Program-made: the position numbers and the translations under genes | Assembly (NCBI GenBank): GCA_937886455.1 | Contig: CALGCU010000016.1 | Location: 1-8,536, forward strand | Direction: 5' to 3' | DNA from: an uncultured Bacteroidales bacterium | GTDB lineage: Bacteria; Bacteroidota; Bacteroidia; Bacteroidales; Paludibacteraceae | Length of the DNA: 8,536 bases | Notes under the pieces: generated by a model | What the model saw: only the letters and a program-made list of their open reading frames with translations | The model's database searches: none | Told to the model about the DNA's origin: nothing | In this document: positions 1 to 6,785 of the stretch, one piece after another | Position numbering within the stretch: position 1 is the first letter of the stretch | Layout of the letters: the number at the start of each line of letters is the position of its first letter

Positions 1-94
1 CTTGATTCTGCGCTTACTTAATCGAAATTTTGCACTATCTTTTGATAAGATTCTTGACTGAATCAAGCGAACAAGTTCGAGCGGGATGCACCTT

Positions 95-132
95 AGCAGA
101 ACAAAATAAAATGCATTTTATTTTGTTCTGCT
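95..132. repeat. 38-bp perfect palindrome (19-bp arms, no spacer)
   Basis: The left arm agcagaacaaaataaaatg is followed at once by its exact reverse complement, with the centre of symmetry between 113 and 114 inside ATGCAT. The symmetry fails at the next base on both sides. It could form a cruciform, an RNA hairpin with a small loop, or a site for a dimeric regulator. Its right arm contains the TTTG of the promoter that follows. A terminator for an upstream gene, ending in the T-rich right arm, is an alternative, but the stem is AT-rich. The palindrome is seen directly; its role is inferred. Confidence 0.9.
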
Positions 133-152
133 TTCAGTTTTCACTATCTTTG
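122..152 (+). promoter_or_regulatory. Bacteroides-type promoter of the glycan operon
   Basis: TTTG at 122-125 and TATCTTTG at 145-152 match the Bacteroidetes primary sigma consensus (TTTG at -33, TAnnTTTG at -7), with a spacer of 19 bases. The expected transcription start is about 4-8 bases after 152, which falls at or next to the ATG at 158. The mRNA could therefore be leaderless. The -33 element lies inside the right arm of the 38-bp palindrome, so a protein bound there, or an extruded cruciform, would compete with RNA polymerase. Confidence 0.6.
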
Positions 153-157
153 CCTAC

Positions 158-1456
158 ATGTTGAGGGAGGAGGTTCTTAAATATATTATCGCATTTCTTA
201 CGAGGGATGAAAAGATTGCAAGTAGGGTGGGGTACACTGATAATCTTGCGGAATTTCATCGCTATGCTGTGGTGATAATACCATCCAGTTTTTTTGATGA
301 AAAGTGTTATGCTACACCTCTTTCTGTGCCTCAACTTCCGCTACAGGAAGTAGATAATGTGCCACTGCTATTTGGTACTCCACAAATGGAATGGAAGGGG
401 GATACTTTGGTGGTGAATGCAGATATCATTGCGTCAAGTTTCTATTTTATAACGAGGTATGAGGAACTGGTGAATAGTAAGAGAGATTTGCACCAAAGGT
501 TTGATGCGAAACATTCTCTTTTGAAGCAAGCCGGACTACTCATGAGGCCTATTGTGGATGAGTATGGACAACTTCTTAGAAAATGGCTGGAGCAAGCAGG
601 GGAGAAGGTGGCTGAAATACCCCTCGGATTTTCAGATATATGTCTCACACATGATGTGGATTGCTTGGACTATTACCACAGTTGGAGAGGTACATTAGGA
701 GGGATAAAGCGCATATTGCTCCGGCAAACAGATGAGCAATGGGAGGACATTAGACGGGCATGGCAAAATATTGAACAAGACCCTGCCTACACATTTCCAT
801 GGATAGCTAAACAAAACAAGAAACTGCTTAAGGCGCGTAGCATATATTTCCTTAAAGCTGCTCGCAAACATCATAGATTAGATAGACCTTGTTATGATGT
901 GGAGGGTGAGAAGTTGCAACGTTTTTTTGAATTTTGTAAGCAACAGAATGCGGAAATAGGACTGCATTGTAGTTATCTGTCAGGTAAGCAATCGGACTTG
1001 CTGAAGGATGAAAAACAACGATTGGAACAGGCGCTGGAAACTGAAATAGTGCAAACGCGCTATCATTTTTTGCGGACTTGTTCGCCTGAAGATATGCAAG
1101 TGCTGGCAGATATGGGCATTACAGATGATTATACAATGGCTTTTGCTGATCATGTGGGTTTCAGGCTGGGTACTACACATCCGGTGAAGTGGATTAATCC
1201 CAAGACGATGAGTTTAACGTCGTTAACGCTACATCCGATGACCTTGATGGAGTGTACTCTCATGGAACAAAGATACATGGCGCTCAATTATAACCATTCT
1301 ATGCACATAGCTAAGCAGCTTGTGAATCAAGTGTATAAACATGGAGGAGAGTTGGTGTTGTTGTTTCACAATACATCATTTATCAATTCGTTGGACAGGG
1401 GATATGGTAAACTTTATGTTAATCTACTGCGCTATATAAATAATCTGTTAAGCTAA
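158..1456 (+). CDS. Polysaccharide deacetylase family protein (DUF7033, NodB-like)
   Basis: This 432-residue protein resembles the Bacteroidetes DUF7033 proteins, which carry a degenerate NodB-type deacetylase fold and usually sit in capsule or exopolysaccharide clusters. Residues 1-155 form the family's N-terminal region. The deacetylase-like core follows. THDVD at 164-168 replaces the canonical TFDDG motif, IGLH is at 267-270, RYHFLR at 301-306, a DD-containing stretch with GFRLGTT at 322-340, and LLFHN at 401-405. H165, D166, D168, H270 and H303 are plausible metal or catalytic residues. No signal peptide or membrane segment is seen, so it would act in the cytoplasm, perhaps on a lipid-linked or nucleotide-linked sugar. 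The start at 158 is the only reasonable ATG: an upstream in-frame ATG at 86 runs into a stop at 107. It is the first gene of an operon with two glycosyltransferases. The family is fairly sure; the substrate is unknown. Confidence 0.8.
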   Translation: MLREEVLKYIIAFLTRDEKIASRVGYTDNLAEFHRYAVVIIPSSFFDEKCYATPLSVPQLPLQEVDNVPLLFGTPQMEWKGDTLVVNADIIASSFYFITRYEELVNSKRDLHQRFDAKHSLLKQAGLLMRPIVDEYGQLLRKWLEQAGEKVAEIPLGFSDICLTHDVDCLDYYHSWRGTLGGIKRILLRQTDEQWEDIRRAWQNIEQDPAYTFPWIAKQNKKLLKARSIYFLKAARKHHRLDRPCYDVEGEKLQRFFEFCKQQNAEIGLHCSYLSGKQSDLLKDEKQRLEQALETEIVQTRYHFLRTCSPEDMQVLADMGITDDYTMAFADHVGFRLGTTHPVKWINPKTMSLTSLTLHPMTLMECTLMEQRYMALNYNHSMHIAKQLVNQVYKHGGELVLLFHNTSFINSLDRGYGKLYVNLLRYINNLLS

Positions 1457-1477
1457 GGAGTGAGGACAATAGTGCCT

Positions 1478-2719
1478 ATGAAGGGGGAGAAGAAAATACT
1501 TGTTTTAACGGATGCCTTTATGCCACCGGCTTATGTGCCAAGAGTGCGTACGCTGTGTGATGTGTTGGTGCAAAAAGGGTGGAAGGTGAAGGTACTCACG
1601 GAGGATGTGCAAGGTGTTCGTCCGCAGTTTACACATACATATTCTATTCATTCAGTACCTTATTACAAGTGTGAGGGAGTGATGGGGAAAATAGAATGGG
1701 TTGTAAAGTTTATTCTCAATCTTTTTTGTGACCATAAAGGTAGATATTTTACGCGACAATGGAATAATTTGTTAAGAAATGAGGAGTTTGACTACGTGTT
1801 CTGTTCCTCTTTTCAAACCTTTCCTCTCACAGTGGCAGCAAGATTGGCTCAACAACGTGGTGTGCCATTACATGTTGACTTGAGAGACATGGCAGAACAA
1901 TGTGGAGGTCATCAATACAATAGCCATAAGGGAGTGAGGGGGAGCAGTTTGTATGAGTGGATAAATGCTATTTATGGGAGACGTAATGTGAGACGACGCA
2001 ATGAGGTGCTGAAATGTGCTCAGTCGTTGAGTTCTGTGTCGCCATGGCATGTGCAGCAACTGAAAGAACTGAATGATAATGTTGCTCTTATATATAATGG
2101 GTATGACCAGCGCTTGTTTTTTCCTCATGATGTGAAAACAAATGCTTTTAAAATCATCTATACGGGCATGATTTATGGTAAGCAAATGCAAGATCCAACT
2201 CTGCTATTTCAGGCATTGCACAATATGTTGCGAGTTAATGAATTGCCTCAGGAGTTGGAGTGTCATTTTTATGTGAAACCCGAGGTGAGAAGATGTTTGG
2301 AAAATTATGCGACAGAATGGAAACTTACCAATTATCTATATTATCATGATTATGTGAGTCCACAAGAAATACCTGCCCTATTGCACGAGGCTTCTGTCGT
2401 GTTGGTGTTTAGTAATAAAACAGTGCCCGGTGGACCTAATGGCATTATGACCACAAAATTCTATGAGGCGCTGGGAGTGGAAAAGCCTGTGTTGTGTGTG
2501 AGGAGTGATGAGGCTCATTTGGCACAACTCATCTATGAGACGAATGTCGGTGTGTCGGCTACTACAGTGGATGAAGTGGAAGAATTTATACGAACAAAAT
2601 ATGATGAGTGGAAATCAAAGGGATATACTCATCAGAATGTAAATGTGGAAGAAAAAAATAAATACTCAAGGCAACAACAAGCCATACAGTTTATAGAATG
2701 TTTGAACCATATAGGATGA
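1478..2719 (+). CDS. Glycosyltransferase, GT4-like (GT-B fold)
   Basis: A 413-residue protein with the two-domain layout of GT-B glycosyltransferases. Residues 5-45 (KKILVLTDAFMPP, then VRTLCDVLVQKGWKVKVLT) are the N-terminal Rossmann start, as in the Glyco_trans_4_4 type. DLRD at 134-137 follows a strand. YNGYD near 206-210 and YTGMIYGK near 228 mark entry into the C-terminal nucleotide-sugar domain. The stretch GGPNGIMTTKFYEALG ending near 333 corresponds to the donor-binding E-x7-E region, with only one clear acidic residue (the E of YEALG). The frame is open from a GTG at 1460, with another GTG at 1472. ATG 1478 is preferred because the fold begins just after it, but an AAGGAG at 1455-1460 would be better spaced for GTG 1472. 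The gap from the deacetylase stop is 21 bases. It probably adds a sugar to a surface polysaccharide; donor and acceptor are unknown. Confidence 0.82.
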   Translation: MKGEKKILVLTDAFMPPAYVPRVRTLCDVLVQKGWKVKVLTEDVQGVRPQFTHTYSIHSVPYYKCEGVMGKIEWVVKFILNLFCDHKGRYFTRQWNNLLRNEEFDYVFCSSFQTFPLTVAARLAQQRGVPLHVDLRDMAEQCGGHQYNSHKGVRGSSLYEWINAIYGRRNVRRRNEVLKCAQSLSSVSPWHVQQLKELNDNVALIYNGYDQRLFFPHDVKTNAFKIIYTGMIYGKQMQDPTLLFQALHNMLRVNELPQELECHFYVKPEVRRCLENYATEWKLTNYLYYHDYVSPQEIPALLHEASVVLVFSNKTVPGGPNGIMTTKFYEALGVEKPVLCVRSDEAHLAQLIYETNVGVSATTVDEVEEFIRTKYDEWKSKGYTHQNVNVEEKNKYSRQQQAIQFIECLNHIG

Positions 2720-3855
2720 ATGCTTTGAAACAAAAAGCAGTAAATATAATCTCGTTTGATATACCTTATCCTCCCGATTATGGAGGTGTGATTGATGTGT
2801 TTTATCAAGTTGAGTGCTTGAGCAAAGCCGGTGTGAAAGTAGTGCTACATTGTTTTCAATATAGAGACCGGCAACAAGATGGCAAATTGGAAGAGTTGTG
2901 TGAAGAGGTGTATTATTACAAACGCCATACGTCTATTTGGCGCCAGATGAGTTATTTGCCATACAGTGTGTGGAGTAGGGAGAATGAAATGTTGATAGCC
3001 AATTTGTTGAAAAATGACTATCCAATTGTGTTTGAAGGATTGGTGAGTTGCTTCTATCTGACGGATAAAAGATTGGCACACCGTAAGAAAATTTATAGAG
3101 AAGTCAATATTGAACATCAATACTATTGGCACTTAGCAAAGGCTTCGCGCAAATGGGTTGAAAAACTCTATTTCTTTGTTGAAGGATGCAAACTTTATTA
3201 TTATCAAAGACAAGTGAAACATGCTCAAAGTGTTTGGTCGGTGGCAAGCGATGATGCTGAGTACATGAGGCGTCATTTCCCTACGGTGCCTGTTGTGTTG
3301 TTGCCATGTTTTCACTCGCACGATGAACTGATGATTCAACCAGGTAAGTCAGACTATATACTCTATCATGGTAACTTGGCTTTGGCGGAAAATGAGGCTG
3401 CGGCTTTGTTTTTGATAAAGGAAGTATTTCCACGCTTGCCTTATCGTTGTGTAGTGGCCGGCAGACAACCCTATCCAGTGCTTTATCAAGCAGCGAGCTC
3501 AACATCAAATGTGGAGATTGTAGCTAATCCTTCGCAGGAAGAGATGGAACAATTGGTCAAGGAAGCACATATACATTTACTCTATACCGCACAGCCTACC
3601 GGTTTGAAACTCAAACTTCTGAATGTGTTGTACCAGGGAAGGCACATCGTGGCTAATTCGCACATGTTGGCCGGAACAGACCTGCAAAATAGTCAAGTGT
3701 GTTATGTGGCAGAAACGGCAGAACAGTTGGTTCAGCAATGTCTGGCGTTGAAGAATGTTCCGATGGAAAATGAACATATTTCGGCTCGATCAACCTTTTT
3801 GCAATCAACATATGCACGGCAAAGGATGACACAAGCTATGCTGGATGATTTGTAG
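2716..3855 (+). CDS. Glycosyltransferase family 1/4-like protein
   Basis: A 379-residue GT-B type protein of a kind common in Bacteroidetes glycan clusters. The N-terminal domain opens with VNIISFDIPYPPDYGG (9-24), where PPDYGG is a typical acceptor-side glycine-rich loop, followed by a helix and the strand VKVVLHCF. The C-terminal domain starts at YILYHGNLALAENEAAA (214-230), has VVAGRQPYP near 246-254, and ends its donor-binding region with PTGLKLKLLNVLYQGRHIVAN (294-314). This is equivalent to the usual G-x-K-x-K...G-x-P-V-V pattern. There is no membrane segment. The frame also has an ATG at 2698, but ATG 2716 forms an ATGA overlap with the stop of the preceding glycosyltransferase (TGA 2717-2719). 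That points to translational coupling and fits the N-terminus of the fold. Its specificity cannot be assigned. Confidence 0.8.
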   Translation: MNALKQKAVNIISFDIPYPPDYGGVIDVFYQVECLSKAGVKVVLHCFQYRDRQQDGKLEELCEEVYYYKRHTSIWRQMSYLPYSVWSRENEMLIANLLKNDYPIVFEGLVSCFYLTDKRLAHRKKIYREVNIEHQYYWHLAKASRKWVEKLYFFVEGCKLYYYQRQVKHAQSVWSVASDDAEYMRRHFPTVPVVLLPCFHSHDELMIQPGKSDYILYHGNLALAENEAAALFLIKEVFPRLPYRCVVAGRQPYPVLYQAASSTSNVEIVANPSQEEMEQLVKEAHIHLLYTAQPTGLKLKLLNVLYQGRHIVANSHMLAGTDLQNSQVCYVAETAEQLVQQCLALKNVPMENEHISARSTFLQSTYARQRMTQAMLDDL

Positions 3856-3902
3856 AAAAGCACAGGTTGTGGCATTCTGTAATAATGAAATGTCAGAAAA
3901 TA

Positions 3903-3918
3903 CACATGAATTCATGTG
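3903..3918. repeat. 16-bp perfect palindrome between glycan operon and lyase gene
   Basis: cacatgaattcatgtg is perfectly self-complementary, centred on the GAATTC at 3908-3913. It lies about 50 bases after the last glycosyltransferase stop and about 100 bases before the lyase start. No T-run follows, so it does not look like an intrinsic terminator. An operator for the lyase gene is possible. A nearby GATATTTG at 3927-3934 differs at one base from a Bacteroides -7 element, but it lacks a recognisable -33 element. Confidence 0.6.
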
Positions 3919-4019
3919 AATGTGCAGATATTTGTACAATTATTTAAAATAGGTCATTCCAAGGATGTGAAGGACCTAAATACTTAAAATGATTGATAAC
4001 AACCCAAAGATGATTTGAT

Positions 4020-6500
4020 ATGAAAAAACAACTTTTGTTTACAATGTTAATGTTGTGCGCATTGGGAGCAAATGCTACAAACTACTATGTTGCACCGAAT
4101 GCTACAGGTGATGGAACATCGTATGAAAAGCCCGCAGAATTGGTAACTGCAATATCCCAATTGACTTCCGGAGATACTTTGTTTTTACTGGGAGGACAAT
4201 ATGACTATTCAACGAAAATCAGTGTAGGCTCGTCTAAGTCGGGTACAGAAGCAAAAAGAACAGTTGTTTGTGCATATCCCGGAGAAACTCCCATATTAGA
4301 CTTTCGTAATATGGTGTATGGGGAGCGTGGATTAAGTATTGGTGATGGGGCTACATATATTCATGTGAAGGATTTGACTATACGTTATGCGGGTAAGAAT
4401 GGTTTGATTAACTATGGTAGTTATTGTTTGTTTGAAAATCTTGATGTGTATGGTTGTGGAGATAGTGGAATACAAATGAAGAATGGAGGTAATAATGTGA
4501 TTCGTAATTGTGATTCGCATGATAATTTCGACTACCAATTAGGAGGAGTGAATGCAGCTGATTATGGTGGTAATGCAGATGGATTTGCAGATAAACAACA
4601 TAGCGGAGCAGCTAATTCATACTATGGATGTCGTGCATGGAATAATTCAGATGATGGATGGGATTTCTTCCAACGTGTCACCAATGGTAGCACTACAATT
4701 ATGGAAAATTGTGTGTGTTATGCAAATGGGCCGGAGTATTATGACATGACAAATCATCCACGTTATGAAAAAGATAAAACATGGTTTGACCAATTTCAAG
4801 AAGATCGTACTGTGACAGATGCGGATGGAGCCAAAATGACTGTGAGCCTAAGTAAATACTACAATTGGGGTAATGGTAATGGTTTTAAATTAGGTGGTGG
4901 ATCTACGGTGCATAATGTTGCATTGTATCGATGCTTGTCGGTGCAGAATACAGTGAGAGGATTTGACCAGAATAACAACTTTGGTGATATGGTGATTTAC
5001 AATGCTTCGGCTTATGATAATGGGACAGATTATGGTTTTGGTAACGGAAATGGGGGAAACTTGATTATTAAAAATAGTGTTTCACTCAAGTCTCGTTCTG
5101 CTAACTACTTTAAATGTTCCAAGGTGACTAATGTGAATAACTCTTGGAATACCTCCGGAGTGTCGTGTACAGAGGCTGATTTCTTCTCTTTGGATGTATC
5201 ATTGATATTACAGCCTCGCGAAACAAATGGAGAAATATCGACCACAACTTTTATGCAATTAAAAGAGGGTAGTGATTTGATTGATGCAGGTGTTGATGTG
5301 GATCTTCCTTATGGAGGCGAAGCACCAGATATGGGATGTTTTGAAGTGGGAGAATTGACAGTGTATCCATGTGGATTGACGTGTAATACAGCCAACGGTA
5401 ATCAAAACTTACTGAGGGGTGAAACTTTAGTGGAAATTGTTTTTTCTTGGTATGGAGGTGCAGAAACAGCTTTTGTGGAAGGACTACCAAGTGGAGTGGA
5501 GGCTATAGTGGATGTAAATGCTAAAACATTAACCATTCAAGGTGCTCCTTCAGAGGTGGGTAAATATGAATATACCGTAACAGCAACCGGAGGGGATAAT
5601 GAGCCTATTTCTCTGCAAGGAACCATCATAGTTAAGCCTGAGAGTGCAAAACGCATTGCGTATATTACCACACCTGATGCTCCTGCGGATAAACTAATTT
5701 TAGATCGCTTAAATAGTGCAGTAGATTTGGCTGTAACTATTGAAAATGCTAATACAAATAACGATTATTCTTCTTATGATGTGGTAGTGGTGAGTCCAGT
5801 TCCAAACTCATCGGCAGCTGGATTGAAGAGTGTGAAGGAGGTTGGTAAACCCATGTTGCTCTTAAAACCTTTTATGCTGAAAAATACAGTGTGGAATTGG
5901 GGAACTCCTGCCAATACATCAGATGCTGCTATGCACGTGTTAGAACCTACCCATCCTATTTTTTCGCATATCGATATGGATAATCAGATGTTGACCCTCT
6001 TTGATCAAGTATCAACGAATGGAGTTACTATGCTCACGTCGTGGATTGCGCAACCCGTTCCAACATATAAGGTGTTGGCTACTCCGGTGAGCAATCAACA
6101 AGCAGAGAGCATCGTGGAATGTGAAGCAGGGACAGATATAAATGGGACTGTATTGAAGGAGAGATTCTTGATGATGGGTATTAGCGAATACTCAACAGCG
6201 GCACTTTCTGATGAGGGAGTACAATTAGTGGAAAATGCATGTCGCTATCTAATGGGTATGGAGATAGTGAGTGCTGTGGATGATGTTCATTCCCATGGTT
6301 ACAATATAATTCAACAAGGTACATGTCTGTCAGTGTTATCTGGTGAGGAAATAGAGTCCTTGGGAATTTATACATTAACGGGACGTTTTATGGGCTCAGT
6401 GGAAAATAATTCTTCACTATATATGCCACAAGGCGTTTATGTGGTAGAAATAACTACGAAACAAGGAATAAAACACTATCAGAAACTCCTCTGGCAATAG
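4020..6500 (+). CDS. Secreted PL9-family pectate lyase with Ig-like, ThuA-like and T9SS sorting domains
   Basis: An 826-residue exported protein. Residues 1-19 (MKKQLLFTMLMLCALGANA) are a signal peptide. About 20-440 form a right-handed parallel beta-helix of the PL9 type, which cleaves polygalacturonate by calcium-dependent beta-elimination. The calcium site known from Dickeya Pel9A (Asp209, 233, 234, 237) maps to D187 in NADG and to D211, D212 and D215 in SDDGWD. The 24-residue spacing between the first two is identical. The catalytic lysine maps to K290 in NGNGFKLGG. It lies about 39 residues further from the aspartate cluster than in Pel9A, so there is an inserted loop (roughly 237-272). 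About 447-540 is an Ig-like module (LPSGVEAIVD, then SEVGKYEYTVTATGG). About 544-746 resembles a ThuA/class I amidotransferase-like fold. About 752-826 is a T9SS type A sorting domain, ending in MPQGVYVVEITTKQGIKHY. The likely site is the cell surface or medium. The preceding gene ends 164 bases upstream, so it is probably a separate unit. Confidence 0.88.
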   Translation: MKKQLLFTMLMLCALGANATNYYVAPNATGDGTSYEKPAELVTAISQLTSGDTLFLLGGQYDYSTKISVGSSKSGTEAKRTVVCAYPGETPILDFRNMVYGERGLSIGDGATYIHVKDLTIRYAGKNGLINYGSYCLFENLDVYGCGDSGIQMKNGGNNVIRNCDSHDNFDYQLGGVNAADYGGNADGFADKQHSGAANSYYGCRAWNNSDDGWDFFQRVTNGSTTIMENCVCYANGPEYYDMTNHPRYEKDKTWFDQFQEDRTVTDADGAKMTVSLSKYYNWGNGNGFKLGGGSTVHNVALYRCLSVQNTVRGFDQNNNFGDMVIYNASAYDNGTDYGFGNGNGGNLIIKNSVSLKSRSANYFKCSKVTNVNNSWNTSGVSCTEADFFSLDVSLILQPRETNGEISTTTFMQLKEGSDLIDAGVDVDLPYGGEAPDMGCFEVGELTVYPCGLTCNTANGNQNLLRGETLVEIVFSWYGGAETAFVEGLPSGVEAIVDVNAKTLTIQGAPSEVGKYEYTVTATGGDNEPISLQGTIIVKPESAKRIAYITTPDAPADKLILDRLNSAVDLAVTIENANTNNDYSSYDVVVVSPVPNSSAAGLKSVKEVGKPMLLLKPFMLKNTVWNWGTPANTSDAAMHVLEPTHPIFSHIDMDNQMLTLFDQVSTNGVTMLTSWIAQPVPTYKVLATPVSNQQAESIVECEAGTDINGTVLKERFLMMGISEYSTAALSDEGVQLVENACRYLMGMEIVSAVDDVHSHGYNIIQQGTCLSVLSGEEIESLGIYTLTGRFMGSVENNSSLYMPQGVYVVEITTKQGIKHYQKLLWQ

Positions 6501-6591
6501 CAAATATGCCTTTATAACAGCAATTTGTATGTGAGATATTAGTTGTAAAGAGAAGAGAAACGTAGATTTGGGCAATAATCTTGTTAAATTG

Positions 6592-6624
6592 TTTGGACTA
6601 TTCCGACCTTTTTGATTAAATTTG
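6592..6624 (+). promoter_or_regulatory. Bacteroides-type promoter of the polyamine operon
   Basis: TTTG at 6592-6595 and TAAATTTG at 6617-6624 match the Bacteroidetes -33/-7 consensus exactly, with a spacer of 21 bases. Transcription should begin near 6628-6632. That gives speD an untranslated leader of about 155 nt, unusually long next to the glycan operon promoter in this window. The stretch from the lyase stop (6501) to 6591 shows no convincing terminator; only a weak 5-bp CAAAT/ATTTG pairing was found. Confidence 0.65.
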
Positions 6625-6628
6625 CGCC

Positions 6629-6785
6629 CTAATTGCATTTATGGAAATAAACAGTAATCATAATTATCAGATACATCCTTTGCCATAGAGCATTTGCCTG
6701 TCCTGATTGGGTCAGGTGGAGGTTCTGTATTGTAAAGGTCGTGTAATTGTGGTTTTATTAGCTAACACTTAAAAATACTGACGAC
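6629..6785 (+). promoter_or_regulatory. Candidate speD leader with leader peptide and alternative stems
   Basis: The leader can fold in two exclusive ways. Form A pairs CCTTTGC (6677-6683) with GTAAAGG (6732-6738), 7 bp with one G-U, and encloses a 5-bp hairpin CCTGA-TTGGG-TCAGG (6702-6716). Form B pairs AAGGTCGT (6735-6742, one bulged G) with ACGACTT (6781-6787), which takes in two bases of the TTG start codon. Because 6735-6738 are used by both, A should expose the start and B should hide it. A ribosome ending the small frame at 6641-6688 would cover the 5' arm of A. The pairings were read by eye and are short, so they could arise by chance. No known riboswitch class was recognised. Confidence 0.35.
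6641..6688 (+). CDS. Candidate 15-residue leader peptide upstream of speD
   Basis: This is the only ATG-initiated small frame in the speD leader: MEINSNHNYQIHPLP, then TAG. It starts about 10 bases after the predicted transcription start and ends 97 bases before the speD start. It has no clear ribosome-binding site, which is normal for Bacteroidales. It ends Pro-stop, as does the TnaC leader peptide, where proline before the stop supports ligand-dependent arrest. Its last codons lie in an RNA stem that competes with the stem over the speD start. Translation is unproven; a random frame of this size is easily found. Confidence 0.3.
   Translation: MEINSNHNYQIHPLP

Noticed and set aside
1..94. 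Upstream gene end, tRNA or second promoter
   Set aside because: No coding frame, cloverleaf or complete -33/-7 pair was found. An 8-base inverted match (CTTGATTC at 1-8, GAATCAAG at 60-67) is too short to interpret.
1868..2191. 107-codon open frame on the - strand opposite the first glycosyltransferase
   Set aside because: It lies wholly inside a well-supported gene, shows no recognisable motif, and is biased as expected of an antisense frame.
2845..3132. 95-codon open frame on the - strand opposite the second glycosyltransferase
   Set aside because: It is a shadow of a real gene in the opposite phase, with no domain or independent start signal.
3950..3978. TAGGTC...GACCTA inverted repeat as a terminator or operator
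   Set aside because: A 6-bp stem with a 17-base loop and no T-run is weak and expected by chance.
6629..6785. Known SAM or preQ1 riboswitch in the speD leader
   Set aside because: No conserved core of a known riboswitch class was recognised; only short alternative stems are visible.
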